DNA of 64,000 nt from Citromicrobium bathyomarinum. Its GTDB lineage: Bacteria > Pseudomonadota > Alphaproteobacteria > Sphingomonadales > Sphingomonadaceae. The position numbers and the translations under genes are program-made. The DNA is taken from the NCBI RefSeq assembly GCF_021021475.1, contig NZ_JAINWL010000002.1, positions 1 through 64,000 of the forward strand. The letters are read 5' to 3'. The notes beneath the pieces were generated by a model. The model had not been told where the DNA came from, made no database searches, and saw nothing but the letters and a program-made list of their open reading frames with translations. Numbering within the stretch: the first letter of the stretch is position 1; every line of letters begins with the position of its first letter. Below, one piece after another: positions 17,601 to 25,403 of this stretch.

Positions 17601-18087
17601 CGCGCCGCTGGGCGGCATCTTTCTGGTCTGGCTGGTCGGACAGCCGCAATCGATGCCCGTCTATATCGGCGTGCTGCTGTTGTTAGGGATCGTGTCAAAG
17701 AACTCGATCCTGCTGATCGACTTCGCGATCGAGGCGATGGCCCATGGTCAGGACAAGATGGATGCCATCATCGATGCGGGGCACAAGCGCGCCCAGCCGA
17801 TCGTCATGACGACCTTTGCGATGACCGCCGGGATGATCCCCACTGCGCTTTCGGGCGTGCTCGGATCGGGCGATGGGGCATGGCGCGCGCCAATGGGCAC
17901 CATGGTGATCGGCGGGCTGGTGGTTTCCACGCTGCTGACCCTGCTCATCGTGCCGGCTGGTTTCAGCCTTGCCGACGGGTTCGAAAAGCGGGTCGGCCCC
18001 GCCTTGCGCAAGATGCTCTCGATCAACGCCGCCTCGAAGGAAGGAGCCGCGCTCACCCCCGGTGTCGCGGCCCCATCCTCCGATTAA
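14614..18087 (+). CDS. RND (AcrB/HAE1-like) efflux permease with a membrane insert
   Basis: A 1157-residue proton-driven inner-membrane exporter. The first half has the porter domain and transmembrane helices 1-6, with the proton-relay Asp pair in LVDDAIVE at residues 402-403, matching AcrB Asp407/408. The second half repeats the plan. Typical homologues have about 1040 residues. The extra length lies between the halves (about residues 525-635), where two additional hydrophobic stretches (KRFAYLPALLV... and ...QMALAAAIAFAAGWIVLK) and a charged linker are inserted before helix 7. It is coupled to the adaptor by a five-base gap. No outer-membrane channel gene is adjacent. Confidence 0.92.
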   Translation: MNFRNISAWSIRNPVIPLVFFTALLLAGLLSFSRMDVVNNPEIEFPAVNVNISQPGAAPTEIENQITQLVESAVRSINGVKNINSTASEGNSSTFIEFEIGTDPNDAVSEVTNAINTVRGSLPDGILEPRVSKEEISGGFLGIYAVEADDMTLEQLSWFIDDVVAKRLLGVEGMAEVNRFAGVDREIEVILDPQAIQSYGVTASQLNGVLRQNNLNAAGGAAEVGGTRQSVRVLGNSQDAYALSQQQIQLGDGRTIKLADVATVRDGYSEQTSISKVRDKEVVNFAMSRAKGASDVSTFHDALEEIEKIEAENPGVHFIQLFNTVKYTEEQYESSMAMMIEGALLAVVVVFFFLRDWRATFISAVAIPLSAIPTFWFMDLLGFNLNSLSLLALALVAGVLVDDAIVEIENIVRHMRMGKDAYEASIDAADEIGLPVVATSFCIVAVFLPVGLMPGISGQFFKNFGITVVVAVLMSLAVARMITPMLAAYFLKSKGHASHGEGPMMDRYMGILHWTLERGKMLRRREGIEPPKKRFAYLPALLVTALVLIAVTAVAFFGVNGALSGLGLAEKVGGAVASSPESVAGTFYNRIVGIVQMALAAAIAFAAGWIVLKLLGLLSAVFGPRAREVWRYLEARFYDHRVWMLMIGYFALLLTVQLFMSVPGQFQPNVDSDNSQVQIEMVPGTTLEDTEAVADRVATLLYEQPEVERALERVRMGSATIYITLSPDRERTSIQFERQLAPLLATIPDARVRFQSQQGGGGGSGRDITVMLAGSNPEVLQETASQLVEQMKGLKTIVAPRINADLSRPELIIEPRPDLAADLGVSTIALSQTIRIATLGEIEQNAAKFSLSDRQIPIRVKLPEASRESLTTIENLPVPTLRGGTVPLSRVADIRFGSGPTAIQRYNQSRRILVGADLAEGVVTGEARAQIEQLPVLQDLPAGVTRDAVGEEEIQNELMTNFAIAVPTGVLLVFAVLVLLYKRLMSPLVNMTSLALAPLGGIFLVWLVGQPQSMPVYIGVLLLLGIVSKNSILLIDFAIEAMAHGQDKMDAIIDAGHKRAQPIVMTTFAMTAGMIPTALSGVLGSGDGAWRAPMGTMVIGGLVVSTLLTLLIVPAGFSLADGFEKRVGPALRKMLSINAASKEGAALTPGVAAPSSD

Positions 18088-18109
18088 GCAAGCTGCTTGT
18101 ATGGAGCGA

Positions 18110-18268
18110 TCAGTGGCACAAGAAGATCTGTGCGACCCATTCGCTGTAGGTCCGGGCTTCGCGGGTGCAGATATCCGGCACGTCTTGCTGCGCCATCGCA
18201 AGAGTCGGGGTCGTCACAGCGCCGAGTACGAGAGCGCAAGCCAGGCTTTTCTTGATGATTTTCGACAT
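18110..18268 (-). CDS. 52-residue predicted secreted peptide
   Basis: A small gene easily missed by length cut-offs. The ATG at 18268 has AAGGA eight bases upstream. The product has a textbook signal peptide: MSKIIKK, then a hydrophobic core, then TLAMAQ with a likely AxA-type cut. The mature peptide is about 25 residues (QDVPDICTREARTYSEWVAQ then IFLCH) and has only two cysteines, 23 apart, which could form a disulfide. It is convergent with the RND permease and divergent (47 bases) from the DUF445 gene. No family is recognised. The ribosome site and signal peptide together make coding very likely. Confidence 0.7.
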   Translation of the reverse strand: MSKIIKKSLACALVLGAVTTPTLAMAQQDVPDICTREARTYSEWVAQIFLCH

Positions 18269-18315
18269 CCGGTGTTTCCTTATACCAGCACGGAGATAGG
18301 TTCGTCTCCGCGTCG

Positions 18316-19587
18316 ATGTATAAGCGAATGAGAGACAACCGGCTGATTGTAGGATCGTCTTTGGACCAAACCCGGCAGATCCGCCGCACCGCCACCGGCC
18401 TGCTTCTCGCCATGGCGGGCGTGTTCGTGGTGGCGGAGATCAACCTCGATCTACATCCGTTCTGGGGCTACCTGCACGCCTTTGCCGAAGCGGCTATGGT
18501 TGGCGGGCTGGCCGACTGGTTCGCGGTGACCGCGCTGTTCCGCCATCCGCTGGGCGTACCGATCCCCCACACCGCGATCATTCCGCGCAAGAAAGACCGG
18601 ATTGCGGACACCATGGCGCAGTTCCTTCGCGCCAACTTCCTCACCCCATCGGTCGTCGCGCGGCGGATGCGGCGGACGAATGTAGCGGCGAACGCGGGCG
18701 AGTTCCTGGTCAACCGCGAAGGCGGCGAACGCTCGCGCTTCATGGGCGGCGGCGCGGAGCTGGCGGCAGAAGTGCTCGAATCGCTCGACCCCGAACGGCT
18801 TGGCCTGCGGGTGCGCGCGGGGCTCGCCAGCCAGTTGTCCAGAATTGAGCTCGCTCCGCTGCTTGGCAATCTGCTCGAAAACCTGATCGCCGACGGCCGC
18901 CATCGTCCGCTGCTCGACGGCCTGATCCGCTGGGCCGGGCTGACGTTGGAGGACAACGAGGAGGCGGTGCGCGAGATCATCCGCAGCCGCGCCAATTCGG
19001 TGCTGCGCTGGACCGGGCTCGACAGCCGTATCTCCAGCTCCGTGCTCGACGGAGTGTACCGCCTGCTGGCCGAAGTGCTGGTCGATCCCGACCACCCGAT
19101 GCGCGGCAAGATCGACGCGGCTTTGATCAAACTCGCGACACAGCTCAAGACGGATCCGGAGATGCAGGCCAGGGTCGAGGCGGTGAAGATGGACCTGCTG
19201 GAAAACCCGGCGCTGGCCGACTGGTGGATGGGCGTGTGGGAACGGATGCGGCGTTCGCTGATTGCCCGCGCGCGCGATCCGAACAGCGGACTGGGCAACG
19301 ACCTGCGCGAGGCTCTGCGCGAACTGGGTAAGGCCTTGCAGGACGATCCGCGCCTCCAGCGGCAGATCAACCGCTTCGCGCGACGTACGGCTGTCGGGAT
19401 GACGTCACGCTATGGCGCGCAGATCGTCGCGCTGGTGTCCGACACCGTGAAGCGGTGGGACGCGGGCACGGTGACCGACCGGATCGAGAGCGCGGTGGGC
19501 CGGGACCTGCAGTTCATCCGCATCAACGGCACTCTGGTGGGCGGGCTGGTCGGCGTGACGCTGCACGCGATCACGCAGGCGTTCTGA
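18316..19587 (+). CDS. DUF445 family membrane protein (YjiN-like)
   Basis: A 423-residue protein with one or two N-terminal transmembrane helices (about residues 28-60), then a large helical domain. The signature NAxAEAxMVGGLADWFAVTALFRHPLG-type stretch is present (FAEAAMVGGLADWFAV), as in DUF445/UPF0754 proteins. A C-terminal hydrophobic helix (TLVGGLVGVTLHAI) may re-enter the membrane. ATG 18316 and ATG 18328 are both possible starts. The function of the family is unknown. It stands alone between the small secreted peptide and the convergent etf operon. Confidence 0.85.
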   Translation: MYKRMRDNRLIVGSSLDQTRQIRRTATGLLLAMAGVFVVAEINLDLHPFWGYLHAFAEAAMVGGLADWFAVTALFRHPLGVPIPHTAIIPRKKDRIADTMAQFLRANFLTPSVVARRMRRTNVAANAGEFLVNREGGERSRFMGGGAELAAEVLESLDPERLGLRVRAGLASQLSRIELAPLLGNLLENLIADGRHRPLLDGLIRWAGLTLEDNEEAVREIIRSRANSVLRWTGLDSRISSSVLDGVYRLLAEVLVDPDHPMRGKIDAALIKLATQLKTDPEMQARVEAVKMDLLENPALADWWMGVWERMRRSLIARARDPNSGLGNDLREALRELGKALQDDPRLQRQINRFARRTAVGMTSRYGAQIVALVSDTVKRWDAGTVTDRIESAVGRDLQFIRINGTLVGGLVGVTLHAITQAF

Positions 19588-19610
19588 CCCGCCGCGTCGC
19601 CGGGGCGCGC

Positions 19611-19644
19611 AAAAAAAGCCCCGCCACAAGGGCGGGGCTCTCCT
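19611..19644 (-). terminator. rho-independent terminator of etfBA
   Basis: On the minus strand a nine-bp G+C stem (plus coordinates 19617-19625 and 19631-19639) with a five-base loop is followed by a seven-base U run. The 5' foot of the stem is AGGAG (complement of 19640-19644), a feature shared with two other minus-strand terminators in the window. It also lies just after the convergent DUF445 gene. Confidence 0.9.
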
Positions 19645-19667
19645 GTAACCTTAAAGGCGTTGAGCCC

Positions 19668-20597
19668 TCAGAGCTTTTCGGTCAGTTCCGGCACTGCCTT
19701 GAACAGGTCCGCGACCAGGCCGATGTCCGCGACCTGGAAGATCGGGGCGTCCTCGTCCTTGTTGATTGCGATGATGGTCTTGGAATCCTTCATCCCGGCA
19801 AGGTGCTGGATCGCGCCCGAGATGCCGATCGCGAAATAGGCTTCCGGCGCGACGATCTTGCCCGTCTGGCCGACCTGGTAGTCGTTGGGGACATAGCCCG
19901 CATCGACCGCCGCACGGCTCGCGCCGATCGCAGCGCCCAGCTTGTCGGCCAGCGGCGTGATGTATTCCTCGAACGTCTCCGCGTCCTTCAGCGCACGGCC
20001 GCCCGACACGACCACGCTCGCGCTGGTCAGTTCGGGGCGCTCGCTCTTGGCGAGTTCGCGGCTGACGAATTCGGAGGTGCCCGCATTGCCGGTGGTCTCG
20101 ACCGTCTCGACAGTGCCGCTGCCGCCTTCGGCTTCGGCCTTGTCGAACGCGGTGCCGCGCACGGTCAGGACCAGCTTGTCCTCAGTGCTTTCGACCGTGG
20201 CGATCGCGTTGCCCGCGTAGATCGGGCGGGTGAAGGTCTTGTCGCCTTCGACGCTCATCACTTCGGAAATCTGCATCACATCGAGCAGCGCGGCGACGCG
20301 CGGCGCGATGTTCTTGCCGGTGGTGGTCGCGGGCGCGACGAAGGCGTCGTGATCGGCCATCAGCTTGGCGGCGAGCGGCGCGATATTCTCCGCCAGCATG
20401 TCCTTACAGGCGGCGTTGTCCGCAAGGTGGACCTTGCCCACGCCTGCGATCTTCGCGGCGGCATCGGCCACGCCCGCGCAGTCTGCGCCAGCGACCAGCA
20501 GGTGCACTTCGCCGAGCTTGGACGCGGCGGTGACGGCAGCCAGCGTCGCGTCCTTCACTTCTGTGTTGTCGTGTTCGACCAGAACCAGAGTTTTCAT
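19668..20597 (-). CDS. etfA: electron transfer flavoprotein subunit alpha
   Basis: A 309-residue subunit of the FAD-containing ETF heterodimer, which carries electrons from acyl-CoA and other dehydrogenases to ETF-quinone oxidoreductase. The N-terminal Rossmann-like half is followed by the FAD-binding C-terminal domain, with the motif VVSGGRAL, then [11 protein letters not shown] and [10 protein letters not shown], which contact FAD. Length is typical. It lies 39 bases after etfB on the same strand and ends at a strong terminator, forming a two-gene operon. Confidence 0.95.
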   Translation of the reverse strand: MKTLVLVEHDNTEVKDATLAAVTAASKLGEVHLLVAGADCAGVADAAAKIAGVGKVHLADNAACKDMLAENIAPLAAKLMADHDAFVAPATTTGKNIAPRVAALLDVMQISEVMSVEGDKTFTRPIYAGNAIATVESTEDKLVLTVRGTAFDKAEAEGGSGTVETVETTGNAGTSEFVSRELAKSERPELTSASVVVSGGRALKDAETFEEYITPLADKLGAAIGASRAAVDAGYVPNDYQVGQTGKIVAPEAYFAIGISGAIQHLAGMKDSKTIIAINKDEDAPIFQVADIGLVADLFKAVPELTEKL

Positions 20598-20636
20598 GTT
20601 CTTACCTCAATATCTCTAAGCGGGCGCAGGCCCCAA

Positions 20637-21383
20637 TCAGGCGATCCCGAGCGCCTTGACCTTGGCGACCAGCGCATCGACATCCTCGACCTTTTCGCCA
20701 GCCTGACGGACCGGCGGCTCGGAGACCTTGAGCGTCTTGAGGCGCGGCGCGGTATCGACGCCGAAATCGGCCGGGCTCTTGGTGTCGAGCGGCTTCTTCT
20801 TGGCCTTCATGATGTTGGGCAGCGAGGCGTAGCGCGGCTCGTTCAGGCGAAGGTCGGTGGTGACGATCGCGGGCAGGGTCAGCTTGACCGTTTCGAGGCC
20901 GCCATCGATCTCGCGCTTCACGGTGATCGAATCGCCTTCGAGCGTGATCGTGTTGGCGAAGGTGCCCTGCGGCCGGTCCAGCAGTGCGGCGAGCATCTGG
21001 CCCGTCTGGTTGCTGTCGTCCGAAATCGACTGCTTGCCCAGCAGTACGAGGCCGGGCTGTTCTTCCTCGACGATCGCCTTGAGGATCTTGGCGACGGCGA
21101 GCGGCTCCAGATCTTCATCGGATTCGACAAGGATTGCACGGTCCGCACCCATGGCGAGCGCGGTACGCAGCGTTTCCTGCGCCTTTGCCGGGCCGACCGA
21201 GACCGCGACGATCTCTTCGGCATTGCCCGCTTCCTTGATCCGGATCGCTTCTTCGACCGCGATCTCGTCGAACGGGTTCATGCTCATCTTGACGTTGGCG
21301 AGGTCGACTCCGGAGCCGTCCGCCTTGACGCGGGGCTTCACGTTGTAATCGATCACCCGCTTGACGGGCACGAGTATTTTCAT
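20637..21383 (-). CDS. etfB: electron transfer flavoprotein subunit beta
   Basis: A 248-residue ETF beta subunit that binds AMP and docks partner dehydrogenases. It starts [14 protein letters not shown] and carries the family segment [16 protein letters not shown]. The recognition loop with the conserved Leu and AMP site lies near residues 180-200. It is first in the etfBA operon. The 240 bases upstream, shared with the divergent exoD, must hold both promoters; I could not pick out confident -35/-10 pairs there. Confidence 0.95.
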   Translation of the reverse strand: MKILVPVKRVIDYNVKPRVKADGSGVDLANVKMSMNPFDEIAVEEAIRIKEAGNAEEIVAVSVGPAKAQETLRTALAMGADRAILVESDEDLEPLAVAKILKAIVEEEQPGLVLLGKQSISDDSNQTGQMLAALLDRPQGTFANTITLEGDSITVKREIDGGLETVKLTLPAIVTTDLRLNEPRYASLPNIMKAKKKPLDTKSPADFGVDTAPRLKTLKVSEPPVRQAGEKVEDVDALVAKVKALGIA

Positions 21384-21625
21384 CGGTTGTCCTTTCGCGT
21401 GGATGGCACGGCGAGGGCTCGCCGGGCCGCGGAATGCTATATTTGTTCCAATGGCTGCGGGCGGTGTTGCGTTCCGGAAACAGCGCCGTCAAGGGCGTGT
21501 TCGGTGCGCCGCGAGAGCGTAGCGTCAGGTATGCCGCCCCCGCGCCTCCCCCGCCTATGGCCAAGCGCCTGCGAATCATCTGACAACACGACGGAACCGT
21601 CGCACCGCAGGGGGTTTGGACTATC

Positions 21626-22249
21626 ATGGCGGATACCCCCAAGACCGTGTGCGGCATTCTCGATCGGCTGACCGATATCGGCGATCGCAACGACCGGGCG
21701 ACGATTGGCGACATCGTCGAATCCTTCGGCAGCCGGTCCTATGGCCCGGTTCTGCTGGTGCCCGCGCTGATCGGCATATCGCCTGTCGGCGGGATTCCGG
21801 GCGTGCCGACCTTCCTCGCCGTCACGCTGCTGCTGATCGCGGTGCAGCTGGTGTTCGGCAAGCAGCATCTATGGCTGCCCGGCTTCCTCGAGAACCGCTC
21901 GGTCGAAGGCGAAAAGCTCGCCAACGCGGCGGAGGATATGGAGAAGGTCGGCGCGTGGCTGGACAAGATCTTCCACGGGCGGCTGGAGGTCTTCACCGGA
22001 CCGACCGCGGCGCGCATCGCCGCAGCGGTGATCGCGCTGCTGTGTCTGGCAGTGCCACCGCTCGAACTGCTGCCCTTTGCAGTCGTCCTGCCGATGGCGG
22101 TAATCGCGGCATTCGGCATCGCGCTGACCGTGCGTGACGGGCTGCTGATGCTGATCGCGTTTCTGGGCAGCGGCGCGGCGTTCTACGTCGTCGTGACCAA
22201 GGTGCTGATGGGGGGAGGCGGCGGCGCGGCTAGCGGCGGGATCTTCTAG
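21626..22249 (+). CDS. ExoD family membrane protein
   Basis: A 207-residue inner-membrane protein with an N-terminal amphipathic region, SRSYGPVLLVPALIGISPVGGIPGVP-type glycine/proline-rich first helix and about five hydrophobic segments. This is the hallmark of the ExoD family, named from a Rhizobium gene affecting exopolysaccharide production and alkali tolerance. The molecular role is unknown. The C-terminus is Gly-rich. It converges on sucC, with a hairpin between them that may terminate both. It is not near the manC/manA polysaccharide genes. Confidence 0.85.
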   Translation: MADTPKTVCGILDRLTDIGDRNDRATIGDIVESFGSRSYGPVLLVPALIGISPVGGIPGVPTFLAVTLLLIAVQLVFGKQHLWLPGFLENRSVEGEKLANAAEDMEKVGAWLDKIFHGRLEVFTGPTAARIAAAVIALLCLAVPPLELLPFAVVLPMAVIAAFGIALTVRDGLLMLIAFLGSGAAFYVVVTKVLMGGGGGAASGGIF

Positions 22250-22281
22250 ACTCTCACCCAGCAATGGAGCGCAATGAGAAA

Positions 22282-22311
22282 CGGGGCGCGAAAGTCTCCT
22301 CCCGCGCCCCG
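22282..22311. terminator. bidirectional hairpin between exoD and sucC
   Basis: A perfect nine-bp stem of G+C (22282-22290 and 22303-22311) with a 12-base loop sits between the convergent exoD and sucC. Short T-rich sequence on the minus side (TTTCTCATT) and CTTTG on the plus side allow weak termination both ways. The plus-strand loop contains CTCCTCC, complementary to a Shine-Dalgarno sequence. Confidence 0.65.
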
Positions 22312-22347
22312 CTTTGCTGATCGCCCCACCGAATGATGGGTCCGGGC

Positions 22348-23547
22348 TTACTTGGCCTTGTTGACCTCGGCCACGATCTTCTTGGCGGCATCGCCCAGAT
22401 CGTCTGCGGGCACGATCGCGAGGCCCGAATTGGCGAGGATTTCCTTGCCCTTTTCGACGTTCGTGCCTTCGAGGCGAACCACCAGCGGAACCTGGATGTT
22501 CACTTCCTTGGCCGCCGCGACGATACCGTCGGCGATCACGTCGCACTTCATGATCCCGCCGAAGATGTTGACCAGGATGCCTTCGACAGCCGGGTCCTTG
22601 AGGATCAGCTTGAACGCCGCGGTCACCTTCTCCTTGTTGGCGCCGCCGCCGACATCGAGGAAGTTGGCCGGGAACGCGCCGTTGAGCTTGATGATGTCCA
22701 TCGTCGCCATGGCGAGGCCGGCGCCGTTGACCATGCAGCCGATATTGCCGTCGAGCTTGATGTAAGCGAGGTCGTATTCGCTCGCTTCCACCTCGGCTTC
22801 GTCTTCCTCGGTGACGTCGCGCAGCTTTTCGACTTCCTTCTGGCGATACATCGCGTTCGAATCGAAGCTCATCTTGGTGTCGAGCACCAGCAGGTTGCCG
22901 TCTTCGGTCTCGACCAGCGGATTGATCTCGAGCATCGCGCAGTCATAGGCGAGGAAGGCTTCGTAGAGCTGCTTGGAGAGCTTCTGCGCCTGCTTGTTGA
23001 GGTCGCCTTCCAGCTTCAGCGCGAAGGCCACCGCGCGGCCGTGGTGCGGCATGAAGCCCTGCGCCGGGTCGATGGTGATGGTGGTGATCCGCTCGGGCGT
23101 TTCGTGCGCGACGGTTTCGATGTCCATCCCGCCTTCGGTCGAAGCCACGATGGCGACTTCGCCGCTTGCCCGGTCGACCAGCAGCGCGAGGTAGTATTCC
23201 TTGGCGATATCCACCCCGTCGGTGACGTAGAGGCGGTTCACTTCCTTGCCCGCATCGCCGGTCTGCACGGTGACCAGCGTGTTGCCGAGCATTTCGCGCG
23301 CGGCCTCTTCCACCTCTTCGATCGACTTGGCGAGGCGTACGCCGCCCTTGGCGTCGGGGCCCAGTTCCTTGAACTTGCCCTTGCCGCGACCACCGGCATG
23401 GATTTGCGCCTTCACGACGTAGAGCGGGCCGGGCAGCTGCTTGGCACCCGCGACGGCTTCTTCGACGTTCATCGCAGGGATGCCCTTGGGGATGGCGATT
23501 CCGTGCTCGGCAAGCAGTTCCTTGGCCTGATACTCGTGAATGTTCAT
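22348..23547 (-). CDS. sucC: succinate-CoA ligase (ADP-forming) subunit beta
   Basis: A 399-residue ATP-grasp subunit of succinyl-CoA synthetase in the citric acid cycle. It starts [12 protein letters not shown], has the ATP-grasp lysines around [11 protein letters not shown] and the C-terminal flavodoxin-like domain with IFGGIMKCD, which contacts the alpha subunit. ATG 23547 gives the standard length, although the frame is open upstream. sucD, normally adjacent, is not present on either side, so the alpha subunit must be encoded elsewhere. It is divergent from the inositol monophosphatase-like gene. Confidence 0.96.
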   Translation of the reverse strand: MNIHEYQAKELLAEHGIAIPKGIPAMNVEEAVAGAKQLPGPLYVVKAQIHAGGRGKGKFKELGPDAKGGVRLAKSIEEVEEAAREMLGNTLVTVQTGDAGKEVNRLYVTDGVDIAKEYYLALLVDRASGEVAIVASTEGGMDIETVAHETPERITTITIDPAQGFMPHHGRAVAFALKLEGDLNKQAQKLSKQLYEAFLAYDCAMLEINPLVETEDGNLLVLDTKMSFDSNAMYRQKEVEKLRDVTEEDEAEVEASEYDLAYIKLDGNIGCMVNGAGLAMATMDIIKLNGAFPANFLDVGGGANKEKVTAAFKLILKDPAVEGILVNIFGGIMKCDVIADGIVAAAKEVNIQVPLVVRLEGTNVEKGKEILANSGLAIVPADDLGDAAKKIVAEVNKAK

Positions 23548-23662
23548 GGGGCGGTGCGTCCTTCGTGGCTGACAGCGTGATATAGGTATTCGTGGGGCGC
23601 CTAAGCATGGATGCGCCCGCTTGAAAAGGGCGAGAACCGGACGCACATGCCAAGTGCCAGTT

Positions 23663-24457
23663 ATGATCGACTATCCCCGCCTTGAAGCCATCCTGCGCGA
23701 AGCGGGACGAATCGCCATGAATCGCTGGCCCGGCGCGGGAAACAGCGTGGAAGTGTGGGACAAGGGGACCAACGATCCGGTGTGCGAAGCCGATCTGGAG
23801 GTCGACACCTTCCTCAAGCGCGAACTGGGGGCCCTGCTGCCCAGCGCGGGCTGGCTCTCCGAAGAGAGCGCCGAGAATGCGGAGCGGCTGGACGACCGGC
23901 TGGTGTGGGTGGTCGACCCGATCGATGGCACCCGCGACTTCATCCGCGGGCGCAGCGGCTGGGCGGTATCGGTCGCGCTGGTATCCTCGGGCAGATCGCT
24001 GATTGCCGCGCTCGAAGCGCCCGCGCGCGAGGAAAGCTGGCGGGCCACGGCAGGACGCGGCGCGACCCTCAACGGAGAGGCGCTCGCCACATCGCGGCGC
24101 GAACAGCTGGATGGTGCGCGGGTTCCCGCCAATGATCTGGCCAAAGACGATCGCGGCTTCACCAAGGTCGAGCAGCCCAATGGCATCGCCCTGCGCGCCG
24201 CGATGGTCGCTGCGGGACAGGCGGACCTGCTGGCCACCATGCGCTGGGGCTACGAGTGGGACATTGCCGCTGCGACCCTGATTGCGCGCGAGGCAGGCGC
24301 TTCGGTGAGCGATATTTTCGGCCAGCCGCTGGGATACAACAAGCGCGACCCGCGCAGTTTCGGGCTGCTGGTATGCGCGCCCACGCTGCGCGAACCGGCG
24401 ATCGAGCATTTCGGCCCGCGGGCGCGCGAACTGCTCGCCCAGAGCAAGGCCCGATAG
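23663..24457 (+). CDS. inositol monophosphatase-family phosphatase (CysQ-like)
   Basis: A 264-residue Mg-dependent phosphatase. Metal ligands are in EES (residues 67-69) and DPIDGT (85-90), and the late motif WDIAAATLI carries the third Asp. The family includes inositol-1-phosphatase, 3'(2'),5'-bisphosphate nucleotidase (CysQ) and histidinol phosphatase. The sequence near NDPVCEAD and the [11 protein letters not shown] segment leaves CysQ and histidinol-phosphate types open. It stands alone, divergent from sucC and convergent with the OmpA gene. ATG 23663 is chosen; the earlier in-frame start lacks similarity. Confidence 0.87.
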   Translation: MIDYPRLEAILREAGRIAMNRWPGAGNSVEVWDKGTNDPVCEADLEVDTFLKRELGALLPSAGWLSEESAENAERLDDRLVWVVDPIDGTRDFIRGRSGWAVSVALVSSGRSLIAALEAPAREESWRATAGRGATLNGEALATSRREQLDGARVPANDLAKDDRGFTKVEQPNGIALRAAMVAAGQADLLATMRWGYEWDIAAATLIAREAGASVSDIFGQPLGYNKRDPRSFGLLVCAPTLREPAIEHFGPRARELLAQSKAR

Positions 24458-24470
24458 CGCGGGCGACAGA

Positions 24471-24503
24471 AAAGGGCCGACGCATCGCTGCGCCGGCCCT
24501 CCT
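24471..24503 (-). terminator. rho-independent terminator of the OmpA-like gene
   Basis: An 11-bp stem with one mismatch (24473-24483 with 24490-24500) and a six-base loop, followed on the minus strand by TTTTCTG. The AGGAG foot lies at 24499-24503 on the complement. It separates the two convergent genes. Confidence 0.8.
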
Positions 24504-24529
24504 GGTATTCGATGCCGTAGCGGCAGAAA

Positions 24530-25222
24530 TCAGCGGCGCGCGGCGGCCACTTCTTCCTGGCTGATCGGAACGATCTTGATTTCAACGCGGCGGTTGAGCG
24601 GCTCGTTCACGTTGTCGCCGGTGCGAACGCGCAGGTACTGCGGGTCTTCACCATAGCCGCGGGTCGCGATGCGGGCGCGCGAGACACCCTGCGAGACGAG
24701 GTAATTGGCGACCGCCTGGGCGCGCTGTTCGGACAGCTGCTGGTTATAACTCGGGCTGCCGGTGGTGTCGGTGAAGCCGTACACGTCGATCAGCGAGTTG
24801 GGGTAGCGGATCATGCTCTGCGCCACGGTGTCGAGCGTGCGCTGGAAGCTCGGATTGATGTTCGCCGAGTTGGTAGCGAAGGTCACGCCGTCGGGCAGGC
24901 GCACGAGAATCGCGTCCTGATCGCCGATTTCCTCGACATCGACGCCGCTGCCGGCGGTCTGCTCGTCAAGCTCGCGAATCTGGTCGTCGAACTGGTCGCC
25001 GATCACCGCCCCGGCGGAACCGCCGATGCCGGCTCCGATGATACGGGCCGCGCCGCCGCCGATAATATCGCCCAGCAAATAGCCCAGCGTGCCGCCGACT
25101 GCCGCACCGATCGCGGTGCGCGAAACCTTCTGCTCGCCGGTATTGGGGTCGGTAACGCAGGCGGAGGTGCTCACCAGCGCCGCAATGGCTACCGACGAGA
25201 GAATAAGACGGGGGGTTTTCAT
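24530..25222 (-). CDS. OmpA-family outer-membrane lipoprotein
   Basis: A 230-residue lipoprotein with lipobox STSAC (Cys22). A Gly-zipper region (about residues 40-80, GAAVGGTLGYLLGDIIGGG) may insert in or pack against the membrane. A C-terminal OmpA-like domain (about 105-225) binds peptidoglycan, with the typical SEQRAQAVANYL and RRVEI segments. It is similar in plan to Pal and to YiaD-type proteins. It is a single gene with its own terminator. Role: tethering the outer membrane to peptidoglycan. It is not the tol-pal Pal itself, since no tol gene is near. Confidence 0.9.
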   Translation of the reverse strand: MKTPRLILSSVAIAALVSTSACVTDPNTGEQKVSRTAIGAAVGGTLGYLLGDIIGGGAARIIGAGIGGSAGAVIGDQFDDQIRELDEQTAGSGVDVEEIGDQDAILVRLPDGVTFATNSANINPSFQRTLDTVAQSMIRYPNSLIDVYGFTDTTGSPSYNQQLSEQRAQAVANYLVSQGVSRARIATRGYGEDPQYLRVRTGDNVNEPLNRRVEIKIVPISQEEVAAARR

Positions 25223-25403
25223 GAACTTGGTATCCCTTTGTGGTTTTTTATGCGCGCCCCCTCGGGCGCAAGTGGGGGGCTTCGCGTCCCACCCACGCTA
25301 GCCGGTTCGTCAACGCCGCCCGCTTCCCGCTTGTTCCCGGCGGCCTGCACAAGCCGGTTCACGGCTGGCGTGGCGCAAGATTTGTGCTAGCGCGGCAGGC
25401 ACC

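Noticed and set aside
19455-21671. A 738-residue frame opposite etfBA.
   Set aside because: It is a shadow of two well-supported ETF genes on the other strand, caused by G+C-rich codon bias.
22333-23580. A 415-residue frame opposite sucC.
   Set aside because: It mirrors sucC exactly and contains no recognisable domain.
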